Source: Spirometra erinaceieuropaei
Taxonomy: Eukaryota; Platyhelminthes; Cestoda; Diphyllobothriidea; Diphyllobothriidae
NCBI GenBank assembly: GCA_902702965.1
Contig: CACRXP010000380.1
Coordinates: forward strand, 174,046-238,045
Direction: 5' to 3'
Length of the DNA: 64,000 bases
Part shown: piece after piece, positions 21,729 through 30,483 of the stretch
How positions within the stretch are numbered: the first letter of the stretch is position 1
Layout of the letters: every line of letters begins with the position of its first letter
Translations under genes and position numbers: made by a program
Notes under the pieces: model-generated
Told to the model about the DNA's origin: nothing
Databases searched by the model: none
The model's input: only the letters and a program-made list of their open reading frames with translations

Positions 21729-22715
21729 CACTAGATGGGCTAACTCATGAAATGTCAACCGAAATTCCGAAATGCGTTTTCGTTTCGAAAAGATTAATTA
21801 ACTAGGGTTGTAAAACTAGTCAGACTGCAACATAATTCTATAATATATCAGTTACCTCAGGATGCCGGCTTTTGCATGAACTTCCTTTCGGCTGCACGCA
21901 AATATTCGCCCTAAAAAAGGCTACTTAAGTAGCATGCATTTTTTTCGTTGATTTTCGGTGCCCTTGGAAATCCAATTATATTTCATGGAAAACACGCACA
22001 AAAATATTCATTCTTTTGCTCATTTGGTAGATAATTACGTCTTCTTATAATTTTATACTCGAAAGAAGAGAATAATTCGGTTTTAAAAAATTTTCTTATT
22101 GTGGGACTTTAAAATACCGTGAAATGGCCGTTCATAACACGTCATATCTCAGCATTTACCACTGTGGCTTGTAAAGTTAACAGTATGGATCAAATCCACT
22201 GCTTAATTTTATGAACCCTATATGGTCCTCCATTAGTACCGTGGAGAAATGTGTGGTTTTCCGTACGTGAAAAATACACGACTTGTAGTTTGGAAACCCT
22301 GAGTAAAATTGTGACGGTAGGGCGGGTTCAAAATTATTCGGGAATCGGAAAACTTTTTTAAAACTGAATTATGTCCCTCCTTCGAGTATAAAATTAGAAG
22401 ACGTAAGTATCTACCGAATGAGCAGGAGAATGAATATTTTTATGTATGTTTTCCATGAAATATAATTAGATTTTTAAGGGCATCGAAAATAGATTAGCAA
22501 AATTTATGCTACTTAAGTACTCATTTTTACATAGTGTAGTGTTTGCATAAGACCGGAAGGAAGTTCATTCGAAAGCCGACATCCTGTGGTAACTGAATTA
22601 GTATGGAATTATGTTGCAGGCTGACTAGTCATACAATCCTACTTAATTAATCTTTTCGAAACGAAAACGCATTTCGGAATTTCGGTTGACATTTCATAAG
22701 TTAGCCCACCTAGTG
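21729..22715. mobile_element. Foldback MITE, subfamily 2 (F6)
   Basis: This complete 987 bp element has ends CACTAGATGGGCTAACTCAT and AAGTTAGCCCACCTAGTG, flanked by TA. The arm sequence differs from the F1-F4 type (CGTTTTCGTTTCGAAAAGAT) but the arm-centre-arm design is the same. It is non-coding. Copies of this subfamily also lie at 21429 (fragment), 44643 (right arm) and 53435 (complete). Confidence 0.88.
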
Positions 22716-22717
22716 TA

Positions 22718-23907
22718 GGTGGGCGTGCCGCGGAGGCCACAGTACGAAGGAGTCATTGAGTCGGAGGGGGAGGTAGCGAGCTGTCAAGTCGGTTGTCAGT
22801 CCTCCGCGCCACAATTTTAGCGCGCTGCGGTAGATTCAAGCGAGTCAGATTTGCTACTGATGAGGAGCGTATATGTGCCGTGGCGATCTCTCTCTCTTCT
22901 TCTGCACACCGCTTGACTGCTCGAGCCTGTCAGTCGTCCGGTGCTGGGATTGGGCGTAGTGGCTGATACGGGTACGGACTTGCCGCCACAGCCCACATCA
23001 CGCCTGTGTACGGCAGAAGTTATGGGCTCTGCGCAGTTGGATTAACAGGTGGAGTGTGGACATTACCCAAAGGATTGGGCTACACAGTTCAGTTAGGCCA
23101 GAAATTATTTTTCACCTAATCAAGATCGGCTTGTGCGCAGTTTCCTTACCGTGTGAATGGGCACACACACGCACGCAGTAAAAACGAAATTATCGCCAGT
23201 CCCACAATCGCGCAATCGCGCTTCTCGCTCCCACCGCATCCCCATAAAATGCGCCCTGGATGACCTTGGTTGTCCAACCCAACTGAGAGGAGCTTCATTT
23301 ACAGGCTTTGTTTACTGACCGCTGTTAGCGAGGACTCGTATGGCCTGCTCCGGACAATGAGCTCTATTTGCGAGCGCGCGCGGTATGGGACTGAGTTATT
23401 TTCAGGCACACAGATAGGGAAAAGTCCTCTTAAGCCACTTGACGCCGTCTCCTCTGACAAGCAGCATGCTTTACGGGATTTGATGCAAAATTCAGGCATC
23501 TGTAGTATGTAGTCTGCCGGAACCCTTGTGAATAAGCTGCCCTCGAGGAAATAAAGCAAAGCGCACTCCTCCAGAATGCCTTTTGATAACAGAACCGCTC
23601 CTAATATCAACTTTATACGCAGGCCATAATGACAGCTATCCTCAAAGGCCGGATTAGCGAAACTCTGGAGTTTGGGCGATAAACTGGTGGCGCTCATTAA
23701 TTACTACTTTTGACATTGAGTTCCATAGTTTCTGTTGCCAGGGTCCACGCGATAGGGTACCTGAGGAAGGCTTCTATTTGCCTTGGTTAAATTATACGTA
23801 CTCAGACTATCCAGTATATTTTGTAGATTTTGTGTTTGCTTCATTTAGTAGCAGGTTCTACATACAGTTTACTCACCGCCCCTAAATATCTGACAGTGAC
23901 GAAAACA
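22718..23907. other. GC-rich intergenic stretch, no recognised element
   Basis: No tRNA boxes, TIRs or retroelement motifs were seen. The opposed frames at 23270-23512 (+) and 23299-23697 (-) overlap each other, lack recognisable domains and have no paralogue in the window, so neither is called. Confidence 0.35.
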
Positions 23908-23922
23908 ATATATATATATATG
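23908..23922. repeat. (TA)n microsatellite at the PLE 4 left edge
   Basis: This is a short alternating AT tract that abuts the terminal repeat of the PLE at 23923. A second AT/ATAC tract lies just beyond its right end (25374-25390). Confidence 0.7.
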
Positions 23923-24006
23923 TTGAAGTCAAAGATGTTCTTTGGGAAAAGGAGTTTTATTGCGTAAATTTTCGACACTGGTTCCCTATTTACGTCCATA
24001 CCACTG

Positions 24007-25176
24007 GATTTGGCAAAACAATACACAGAGGATCTCCTGAATACCTATGACACGGATGTTCCCGCTACTGCCTTACTCGAACTCATAGACCTGTGCATGG
24101 AAACTAATTTTTTGTTCGACCAACAGTATTACCGACAGCTGAAAGGAGCCCCAATGGGTTCACCTATCCCTGGCTTCCTCACCGAGATCACTATGCAAAA
24201 ACTAGAGGCCACGGCTCTTCCAATAGTTAACCCCAAGTTGTGGTTGCGATATGTGGACGACACATTTGTGATCGTTAAAAAAGATCAACTGGAAACGCTC
24301 CACAACAAGATCAACTCAACAATGCCGGGAAGTTAATTCACACTCGAGAAAGACGCTGACAAAGAACTCTCGTTTTTGGATGTTCTCGTGCAGCGGAAGA
24401 CTGATGGAACATTGCGCACATCGGTGTACTGCAAAGAAACCTATGCGGAGGTCATTCTGCACTATGAGAGCAACCACCCTATTTCCCACAAACGGAGTAC
24501 GATCAACAGTCTGCTTAGTCGAGCGAAAACACACTGCTCGGACGAAGACGGCTACCGGACCGAACTAAGTTACTTGTATGAATTATTTTCTCGGAATGGA
24601 TAACCCAAGGATTTTGTACGACGGCGCATGAGACAGGAGGAGTCAAAAGAAACGAAATCAAGTACTTCCAATCAGGCACCGGAGCCAAACACTTGGCGAA
24701 CTCTCCCTTACATTAAAAACGTGTCTGAACTCCTTGAAAGTCACCTAAGGAAACACCAAATCCTAGTGGCACACAGACCAACAACTACCTTACGCACTCA
24801 GGTAGTACACCCTAAGGATAGGATCAGCTATTTGGATAAAAAGGAAGTCGTCTAAAAGATCCCGTGTGAGGCCTGTGATGCAGTTTATTATGGTCAAACA
24901 GAGAAATCCGCCTCTACACGCATTCGGAAACACCAGCTGGCAGTAGAGAGGCGAGACCATCTGTCTCAAGTAGCCATGCATACCCTGGACACAGGGCATG
25001 CCTTCGCTTGGTATAGAACTCGGATTGTCGGTGTCTGCCCTTTCAAAAAAGACCGAGAGTTCCTCGAGGCCATGCACTCGGATGAATCATGTATCAACCG
25101 GCACACCGAGTTGGACGCCGCGAACAAAAGTCTCAAGGAGAAGTGGAGGAGACGAGAGCCAATCAGAACAGAATGA
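24007..25176 (+). pseudogene. Penelope-like RT-endonuclease, copy 4, three stops in one frame
   Basis: A single frame runs from the end of the left terminal repeat to TGA at 25174-25176, interrupted only by TAA at 24334, 24601 and 24853. RT motif B is KGAPMGSPIPGFL and motif C is LRYVDDTFVI, both intact, followed by FLDVLVQRK. The endonuclease keeps VYYGQTEKS, the arginine and histidine of STRIRKHQ, HTLDTGHAF, a glutamate in FLEAMHS and INRH, so its catalytic residues look largely preserved. Motif A and the RT N-terminus are missing. No frameshift was found across about 1.1 kb, which suggests a younger loss than copies 1-3. Confidence 0.88.
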
Positions 25177-25260
25177 CACAGCTAGCAAGCAACGAACAAT
25201 TATCGATTTTCAAGTGCACTGTCATATGTTAACTGTTGTCAGCACATTTTCTCTCTGTCT

Positions 25261-25303
25261 GCGTCTGACGACGACCTTGGGAACCAACGTCGAAAATCCA
25301 TGC
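25261..25303 (+). ncRNA. Hammerhead-like motif in the 3' terminal repeat of PLE 4
   Basis: The sequence shows CTGACGA (25265-25271), a strong stem II (GAC-TTGG paired with CCAA-GTC around a GAA loop, one mismatch) and GAAA (25292-25295). GCGT before the core can pair with ATGC after it. One extra C separates the core from stem II, and the cleavage triplet is not the usual GTC, so activity is doubtful. Its place just after the endonuclease stop fits the known position of PLE hammerheads. Confidence 0.4.
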
Positions 25304-25563
25304 AATAAAACACCTTTTCTCAAAGAACATCTTTGACTTCAACTTATATTTCTTGGGATTCCTACCTTCCAATACATATATATACATATGTATTACGTAA
25401 GCAGCTCACTAAGAGTGAAACGGGCCAGACGTAGACAGTTATTTCATGGTCGTCACCGCTTATCAGTGCAGTAAAGGCCATATGAAACGAGGTATATAAA
25501 CATGCCAAGTAAGCAAGCTGGCGGACGGACAGAATGGGATCGAGTGTGATCCCAACCACAGCG

Positions 25564-26500
25564 GTGAGGGACACACACTTGCTTGACGACGACTTGGCAC
25601 ATCTACCCAAGGTCCACAGACCAGGAACTCGCTTACGACTGATCGTTTGTTTCAGGGGCACCCCAACATCTGGGCCAGCTAAGTGACTGTTCCAGCGTCT
25701 GAAATATCTAGCTCAGGGTTCTGAAATAACCATCCACTCAGCTGAACGATTCATTGAAAAGCTGCAGGATATTCGTCCTACAGATGACGAAGTGTTGGTT
25801 TCTTTCGACGGGATATCACGCTTCCCTTCCATCCCACAACATCTCGCGGTTGAAACCGTGCAAACCTTGTTAGAGTAACATTATAACGAGACGGACAACA
25901 AACTTAAGGTAAAACAATTTATAGACCTCCTGAAACACCACTTGAAGACCTTCTTTATCTTTGATGGAGTTACGTACGAGGAAGTTAAAGGCACACCGAT
26001 GGGGTCGCCGTTATCCACCCTGATTGCTGAGGCCGTGTTACAGCGACTGGTGGCACTGGCTTTTGATCACTACCGACCACGATTGTGGATACGATATGTT
26101 GATGACACAGTTGTCATCATCAATCGGAGAATGCACGAAACTTCTGAGGTCGATTTTCCCCAATATCCAGTTCACGATGGAGGAGGAAAAAGATTGTCAG
26201 CTGCCTTTCCTCGACGTTCTGGTTCAGAGAAAAGACGATGGAGAACTAAAAACAACGGTTTACTGGAAGGCGATGAATACCTCTTGTATTCCGTGTTTTG
26301 TCGGCAACCACCCCCCCCCTTTCATACAAACACAGAACACTCTACTGGCGTAAAGAAACCCATTGTACCGAACCAGCCTACTGGAAGTCCGAGGCCCAGG
26401 TCCTGCGGAAACTCTTCCCAGCAAACGGCTACCCTGGGAATTTCGTCGAAAGTGTAGGCAAGAAATCCTGGGAAGAAAACCGAAGGGGCGGCCGAGACCG
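25564..26500 (+). pseudogene. Penelope-like reverse transcriptase, copy 5, stops and frameshifts
   Basis: The first frame carries LPKVHRPG (near 25600), a TGA where tryptophan is expected (AK-stop-LFQRLKYL), RT motif A SFDGISRFPSIP, a TAA where glutamine is expected (LLE-stop-HYN), then motif B EVKGTPMGSPLS and motif C RYVDDTVVII (near 26090-26120). The frame then shifts near 26130 (FPNIQFTMEEE and FLDVLVQRK follow in the next frame). It shifts again at a C-run near 26310, after which RTLYWRKETHC and ANGYPGNFV appear in a third frame. All RT catalytic residues are present but not in one frame. The TGA is shared with the fragment at 42751. Confidence 0.88.
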
Positions 26501-26995
26501 AAGCGTTGGCGAGAAGAGCCGTACATAGCTGGTCTACCAGAAGAATTCGCTAGACTGGTGAACGAATTTGGGATTGGCGTCGCCCACAGACCTGAAGCAA
26601 CAATCCGTCGGCAACTCATGCACCTTAAGGATCCGATTCCCAGAAATCAGTGCTCGGGGGTCATTTACCAGCTAGACTGCAGTTGTGGTCAAGCCGGTTA
26701 TGTTGGTGAAACCGGCAAACAGGTCCGCACGAGATTGCACGAGTATGAATTGGCTGTGAGACAGAACGACAAACTCTCCTTGGTAGCCGCCCACGCCTCC
26801 TCGCCAGGCCACTACTCTGACTTTGAGTGCGTGAGGATTTTGGGCCAGTCAGACGACCGAGTTGCGCGCCTGCTGCAGGAAACTTGGCACTCAACTGAGG
26901 ACTCGATCAATCGACATATTGATATGCCAATCGTTTATGAGACACTGCGTGAACAAATCAGCAGCGCAGATGGAGGTCATCCCCTGCAGATGTGA
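26501..26995 (+). CDS. GIY-YIG endonuclease domain of PLE 5, uninterrupted
   Basis: About 165 codons remain open to TGA at 26993-26995 with the full Penelope-type endonuclease. The linker IGVAHRPEATIRR leads into a C-x-C pair (LDCSCGQ), GVIY and GYVGET (the GIY and YIG motifs), RTRLHEYE (arginine, histidine), AAHASSPGH, a glutamate in LLQETWHS and SINRHID (asparagine). The domain would nick DNA to prime reverse transcription. The open frame extends upstream to 26363, but before about 26500 that frame is out of register with the RT, so translation as a fusion is not expected. It is listed as a CDS because the domain is intact; expression is not shown. Confidence 0.65.
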   Translation, partial: KRWREEPYIAGLPEEFARLVNEFGIGVAHRPEATIRRQLMHLKDPIPRNQCSGVIYQLDCSCGQAGYVGETGKQVRTRLHEYELAVRQNDKLSLVAAHASSPGHYSDFECVRILGQSDDRVARLLQETWHSTEDSINRHIDMPIVYETLREQISSADGGHPLQM

Positions 26996-27027
26996 GCTAA
27001 ATATGCGATAAGTTGCACAATTTTTCA

Positions 27028-27076
27028 TTCCTCGACTGTGGGCCCGTGCGAGAGTTGGAAACGTCGGATAAATAAA
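27028..27076 (+). ncRNA. Degenerate hammerhead-like 3' motif of PLE 5
   Basis: GGAAACGTCGGATAAATAAAC lies 60-80 bp after the endonuclease stop and resembles the GAAACGTCAGACGGCAAATA series at 48939. The expected CTGANGA box is not intact (CGACTG). It is a relic at best. Confidence 0.3.
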
Positions 27077-27167
27077 CAATTGGTCGCAACGATCGCCTTC
27101 CCCCTTCTTCTATGCAATTACCTGGGCCGCGCGTATTCTCTATCATTCGGGACATATCTATATAATG

Positions 27168-27356
27168 GTAGGGAGGCGCTCACCGATTGTTGTTACGGAA
27201 CTCACTCGTACCGTTGTGCCTTACGGGCACTCTCGCGAGCCCAACCAGCATCTGCACAGCGGCGCATGATATTGGCTGCTGGTTGGGCTCGAGAGAGATC
27301 CCGTAAGGCAAAACTGAACGAGTGAGTTCCGCAAGAACGTGAGCGTCCCTCTACCA
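27168..27356. mobile_element. Small hairpin (MITE-like) element
   Basis: This is an inverted repeat of about 80 bp per arm around GCATCTGCACAGCGGCGCATGA. The left end is GGTAGGGAGGCGCTCACCGA and the right end is the reverse, ending GAGCGTCCCTCTACC. Inner arm landmarks are GAACTCACTCGT, TTACGGG and CGAGCCCAACCAGCA, all mirrored. One half-copy lies at 28189-28288. It is non-coding. Confidence 0.7.
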
Positions 27357-27388
27357 TTGTATATTCCCGATCGAAACCGACGGGACAA

Positions 27389-27557
27389 CGGGCCCGTGGC
27401 CCAGTGGTTAGAGACGTTGGACTACTATCTAGCAGGTCGCGATTTGGAACCTTAGGTGTTCCACACTTCGGGGTTGGGTATGACTGGCTGACGACGGCTG
27501 ATGAGCCAAAAATGGCCATTCCAGTCTCCCTTGTCTTTGTCAGTAATAACATACTGC
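27389..27557 (+). repeat. tRNA-derived SINE with TA tail
   Basis: The head GGCCCGTGGCCCAGTGGTTAG contains an A-box (TGGCCCAGTGGT). A degenerate B-box lies near 27440. The body includes GTTCCACACTTCGGGGTTGG, GACTGGCTGACGACGGCTGA and CTCCCTTGTCTTTGTCAGTA, and it ends in a (TA)n tract. A second body copy lies on the minus strand at 28079-28180. Confidence 0.65.
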
Positions 27558-27584
27558 ATATATATATAAATATATATATATTCA

Positions 27585-27845
27585 CTCAGGAATGGGCGCA
27601 CATCGATCCATTGGCTTCCCGAAGCAAACGAGCTTCGTATGGGCGATAGAGGTCACGAACAGGCAACCACCTACCAGGCCGAAGTCGGCCAAGCTATGAT
27701 AGCAGAGGGGAGACGACAGAGTCTGGGAGGTAGATTGCTACAGCACTGTTTCGGACTTGTTTACCCTCATTCAGTCAGATGCGCCAGGTGTGTCTGTGCG
27801 CATGTTTGTGTTTCCGGTTCCAGCTCGTGGTCAGGGTTACGATTG
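27585..27845 (+). repeat. Dispersed repeat R3, copy 1
   Basis: The segment contains GGTCACGAACAGGCAACCAC, CAGGCCGAAGTCGG and TTGTGTTTCCGGTTCCAG. It matches 52478-52715 in the same order and orientation. No protein is recognised. Confidence 0.55.
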
Positions 27846-27943
27846 GCTCAATATATATATATATATTGCTAATAGAAGCGAAGATGCGCGTCCCCGGACA
27901 TAAATCAGAAGAAAAGGCGATCTCGGGAACCATAGTTTTACTG

Positions 27944-27985
27944 TCCTGACGTTTCAAAATCATACAAGCTTCCATCGTCGGAGGT
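27944..27985 (-). ncRNA. Hammerhead-like motif, mutated core
   Basis: On the minus strand: ACCT, CCGACGA (one change from CTGANGA), a poorly paired stem II, GAAAC, GTC, AGGA. ACCT and AGG can form a 3 bp stem I. It is followed by an A-rich CAGTAAAAC. It probably belongs to a PLE terminus whose coding part is absent. Confidence 0.3.
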
Positions 27986-28078
27986 GAGTGTGGTATCGCG
28001 CCTCACAGTATTTATAGGTGAGTGACAGTCATGTCGAGACGGGTTTTGTTCATACATATATATATATATATATGCAGG

Positions 28079-28180
28079 ATGGTATTACCGACAAAGACAA
28101 GGGAGAATAGAATGGCAATTTCTGACTTATTAGCCGTCGTCAGCCAGTCATTCCCAACCTCGAAATGTGGAACACCATCC
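28079..28180 (-). repeat. SINE body fragment
   Basis: Reading the minus strand gives GGTGTTCCACATTTCGAGGT, TGACTGGCTGACGACGGCTA and CTCCCTTGTCTTTGTCGGTA, the body of the SINE at 27389-27557. The tRNA-like head is missing, and half of the small hairpin element directly follows. Confidence 0.6.
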
Positions 28181-28188
28181 TGCCTATA

Positions 28189-28288
28189 TCATGCGCCGCT
28201 GTGCGACTGCTGGTTGGGCTCGAGGGCCCGTAAGGCACAACGGAACGAGTGAGTTCAGTAAGAACGATCGGTGAGCGCTCCCTACCTA
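28189..28288 (+). mobile_element. Half-copy of the small hairpin element
   Basis: The sequence TGCGCCGCTGTGCGACTGCT to GGTGAGCGCTCCCTACC matches the loop and right arm of the element at 27168-27356. The left arm is missing. Confidence 0.6.
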
Positions 28289-28294
28289 CATATA

Positions 28295-28390
28295 TATGTT
28301 GAAAAAGGAAGATGTTCTTCGGAAAAAGTAGACTTGCACTCGTGAATTTTAAAGTTGTTGCCACCAACCCGTCGTCAGACGAAATGAAGA
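28295..28390 (-). repeat. Solo PLE terminal repeat
   Basis: The plus strand shows TGTTGAAAAAGGAAGATGTTCTTCGG, a diverged version of the left terminal repeat of PLE 4 (23923). It continues to a minus-strand GTCTGACGACG core like that at 25261. There is no adjacent coding region. It abuts an ATATAT tract. Confidence 0.5.
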
Positions 28391-28779
28391 TAAAGGAGGA
28401 ATTGAGACAGTCACACTAGACAAGTTGACGCGACAGGACAGACATTGATGAACGGCCCATTAGCACGTAAGAGATGTGATGTGGACAGAGGGTCACGGTG
28501 GGTTCCGGGCCGGGAGGAGAGCGGGGGAGAGAACAGTTACGACCCCCCCCCCATGTTGCAGGGGGAGGAATAATGGTAGGTTAATGGAACTGCGGGCGGT
28601 TGTATTAGCTGCTGCTGTTGCGGCATGGGGCACAGCTCAGTGAGCCATGATCGCATGCCCTCATAATGGGCGTCTAGGTCAACGTGGCGGTTGATGCTGT
28701 CCGCATTAGAGTATCATGCCTCTAGGAATTATCTAGCCCGTTTTTTGTTGGCCGTGACGGTGACCTAAGTGTCATCCCA

Positions 28780-28885
28780 ATCGAATCACTGGTCGCACTG
28801 GAATGCGCGCGCAAAGACGAGTGACAGTCTGAAACGTCAGGCCAATTAAGTCCCTTTTCCAGCGACCGCATCTTCCTCTTCTTCG
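28780..28885 (+). repeat. PLE tail fragment
   Basis: The block CTGAAACGTCAGGCCAATTAAGT, then TCCAGCGACCGCATCTTCC and TCTTCTTCGG, is colinear with the region just after the hammerhead-like motif of PLE copy 1 (2985-3050). It abuts the 3' end of the minus-strand LINE. Confidence 0.55.
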
Positions 28886-28889
28886 GAAC

Positions 28890-30090
28890 AGTTTACTATA
28901 TCTCGCACATTCGTTTCTATCGGCGATCGTGACATGCCTTGAAATTTTACTGCCGGGATATACTAATTTGTCCACCGTCGCAAGTTGGTTTCCATTAACA
29001 CTGATATTTGGGTCATTGCGCGCCGCATTGGACACCAGCTGACACATGACCACCGTCTCGTCCGTGTTGATAATGAGTCTGAATTTGCCACAGCCAGTGT
29101 TGAAGGGTTCCACACCCTCCTGCATGTCCTCGTCCGTTGACGTATTAAGACTTGAAGACCCTCGAAATTGCTTTCAGACGACAAATTTTGAGCAGTTTTC
29201 CGACGGTTTGGTGATTTATCTTGATCTCCGACTGCTCCCCATGGTAGACTTCCACCAGCACGACAAAAAATTCGTGAAGCAAATGCTCAGCCCTGGTCAT
29301 CGTGGACGCTTAAGAGATTGCCTCGTTGTCTGTGACGCAAGCCATCACCCCATCGCGAAGTTGGCGCACCATCTGTGCAAAATGTTCCGGGCATCCAAAC
29401 TTCAGCATCATTCTCCAGAATCCATAATGGCGAGCTGTACCAAGGCTTTCTTTAAATCGGCAGCGTTTATGTAATGGTTGGTCCTCATCTCCTGGTGGGT
29501 CGCGAAGATCATATCGGTAGTTTCGCGGCTCCTGCGGGATCCACAGTGACTTTCTGGGAGAAGTCCGTGATTCAGGTGCATGTTCAGACCATCGAGGAGA
29601 AGGTGAGCAATGACTTCCCCCGCGTTGACGAGCAGCAAGGTACCTCTGTGATTGTCACAGAGCTGTCGCTTTCCATCTCACATATACGGATGATGGTCGC
29701 GTCTTGAGGAATCCCTGCTTGTCGCTGCAGTTCATGGAAGAACGAGGCCAACTTGTCTATTAGCCGAGGGCTGTCGTAATTCTGAATTTGATCCCGGTGC
29801 GTTCCCGCTGGATATCTGGTGTAGAGCCGTGATTATTTCTGGAAGTGAGTGCGCGGGGTTCAGCGCACTGTTCGTTTCTACCTGGGGAGTCTGTTGATGA
29901 CGGCGTCGGAGGCTGTGAAGGGTCGATTGAGAACGCTTCTTATGTGCTCTTCCCAACGCTTCAGAATATTCGATTTCTCCATAGAAGTTTCGATCTACCT
30001 GAGCTGAGCAGTGGTACGGCTGCTTTGATTGTGGACTCATAGGCCGTCTTGGTCGATTACGTGCCATCTTTAACCTTGGGATCCGTCCAG
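28890..30090 (-). pseudogene. RTE-like non-LTR retrotransposon reverse transcriptase, broken
   Basis: Degenerate minus-strand similarity runs through several frames. SLPEIITALHQISSGNAPGS lies near 29800-29870 and GLLPESHCGSRRSRETTDMI near 29500-29600. FRLIINTDETVVM with INGNQ-like and VDKLVYPGS blocks lies near 28960-29100. These are the conserved landmarks of the RTE-like LINE common in parasitic flatworms, in correct order. The catalytic F-x-D-D position reads FRGS (about 29156-29167), so the polymerase is dead even apart from the frameshifts. The 3' end runs into a PLE tail fragment. Confidence 0.75.
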
Positions 30091-30305
30091 TCTGCTGCTT
30101 AAATAAACGCAGCCAAATTTACCAATAACGAAATGGAAAATTGCATCCTGCGTTCTCATTTTGTCCGAAGCGAATATTTAGAAATCAGCTCCTTGAGGAA
30201 ATTGATGACATGGGTTTAAAAAAAGTGCGATTATGTTTGATTCCAAAATGCTCTCAGGTTCCTTCGGAAAGATGATGGTATGTAGCCCCACCTCATGTAC
30301 ACAAT

Positions 30306-30483
30306 GCTCTTGGGATTGGGGTCAGGGGATAGGATTAGGAGTTAGGAGTGGGGGTTATAGTTAGGGGTAAGGGCTAGGGATTAGAATTAGGGGTTAGGGG
30401 TCAGGGTTAAGGGTTAGAGATAGGGGTTAGGGGTCAGGGCTAAGGTTAAGAGATGGGGTTAGGTTCAGGACTAGGGTTAGGGC
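30306..30483 (+). repeat. Degenerate TTAGGG-like tract
   Basis: About 180 bp are made of variants of TTAGGG: GATTAGGAGTTAGGAGT, GGGTTAGGGGTCAGGGTTAAG, GGGTTAGGGG and ACTAGGGTTAGGGC. The period drifts between 6 and 7 bp. Flatworm telomeres use TTAGGG, so an ancient interstitial telomeric sequence is plausible. An unrelated simple repeat is the alternative. Confidence 0.65.

Larger units (their letters stand above)
23923..25345 (+). mobile_element. Penelope-like element copy 4 with inverted termini
   Basis: The element is bounded by inverted repeats of about 65 bp. The left starts TTGAAGTCAAAGATGTTCTT and includes TTTTATTGCGTAAATTTTCG. The right has the same series reversed, ending AAAGAACATCTTTGACTTCAAC. 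Between them lies an RT-endonuclease frame at 24007-25176. PLEs are known to carry LTR-like repeats that can be arranged in inverted order, and the 5' part of the coding region is lost here. Confidence 0.75.
25477..27080 (+). mobile_element. Penelope-like element copy 5
   Basis: This is the longest PLE here. It begins in a leader shared with the fragment at 42751 (ATGAAACGAGGTATATAAAC) and runs through RT motifs LPKVHRPG, SFDGISRFPSIP, KGTPMGSPLS and YVDD to a complete endonuclease, then a region with GGAAACGTCGGATAAATAAA near 27057-27076. The right edge is placed there tentatively. Confidence 0.7.

Noticed and set aside
24334..24855. TAA read as tyrosine in PLE 4
   Set aside because: UAA as tyrosine has been proposed for flatworm mitochondria, not for nuclear genes. 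Neighbouring elements use ordinary Tyr codons, and one of the three TAAs is at a probable Gln site.
27480..27525. CTGATGAG within the SINE at 27389 as a hammerhead core
   Set aside because: The short stem GCC/GGC follows, but no GAAA box comes after it, so the motif is incomplete.
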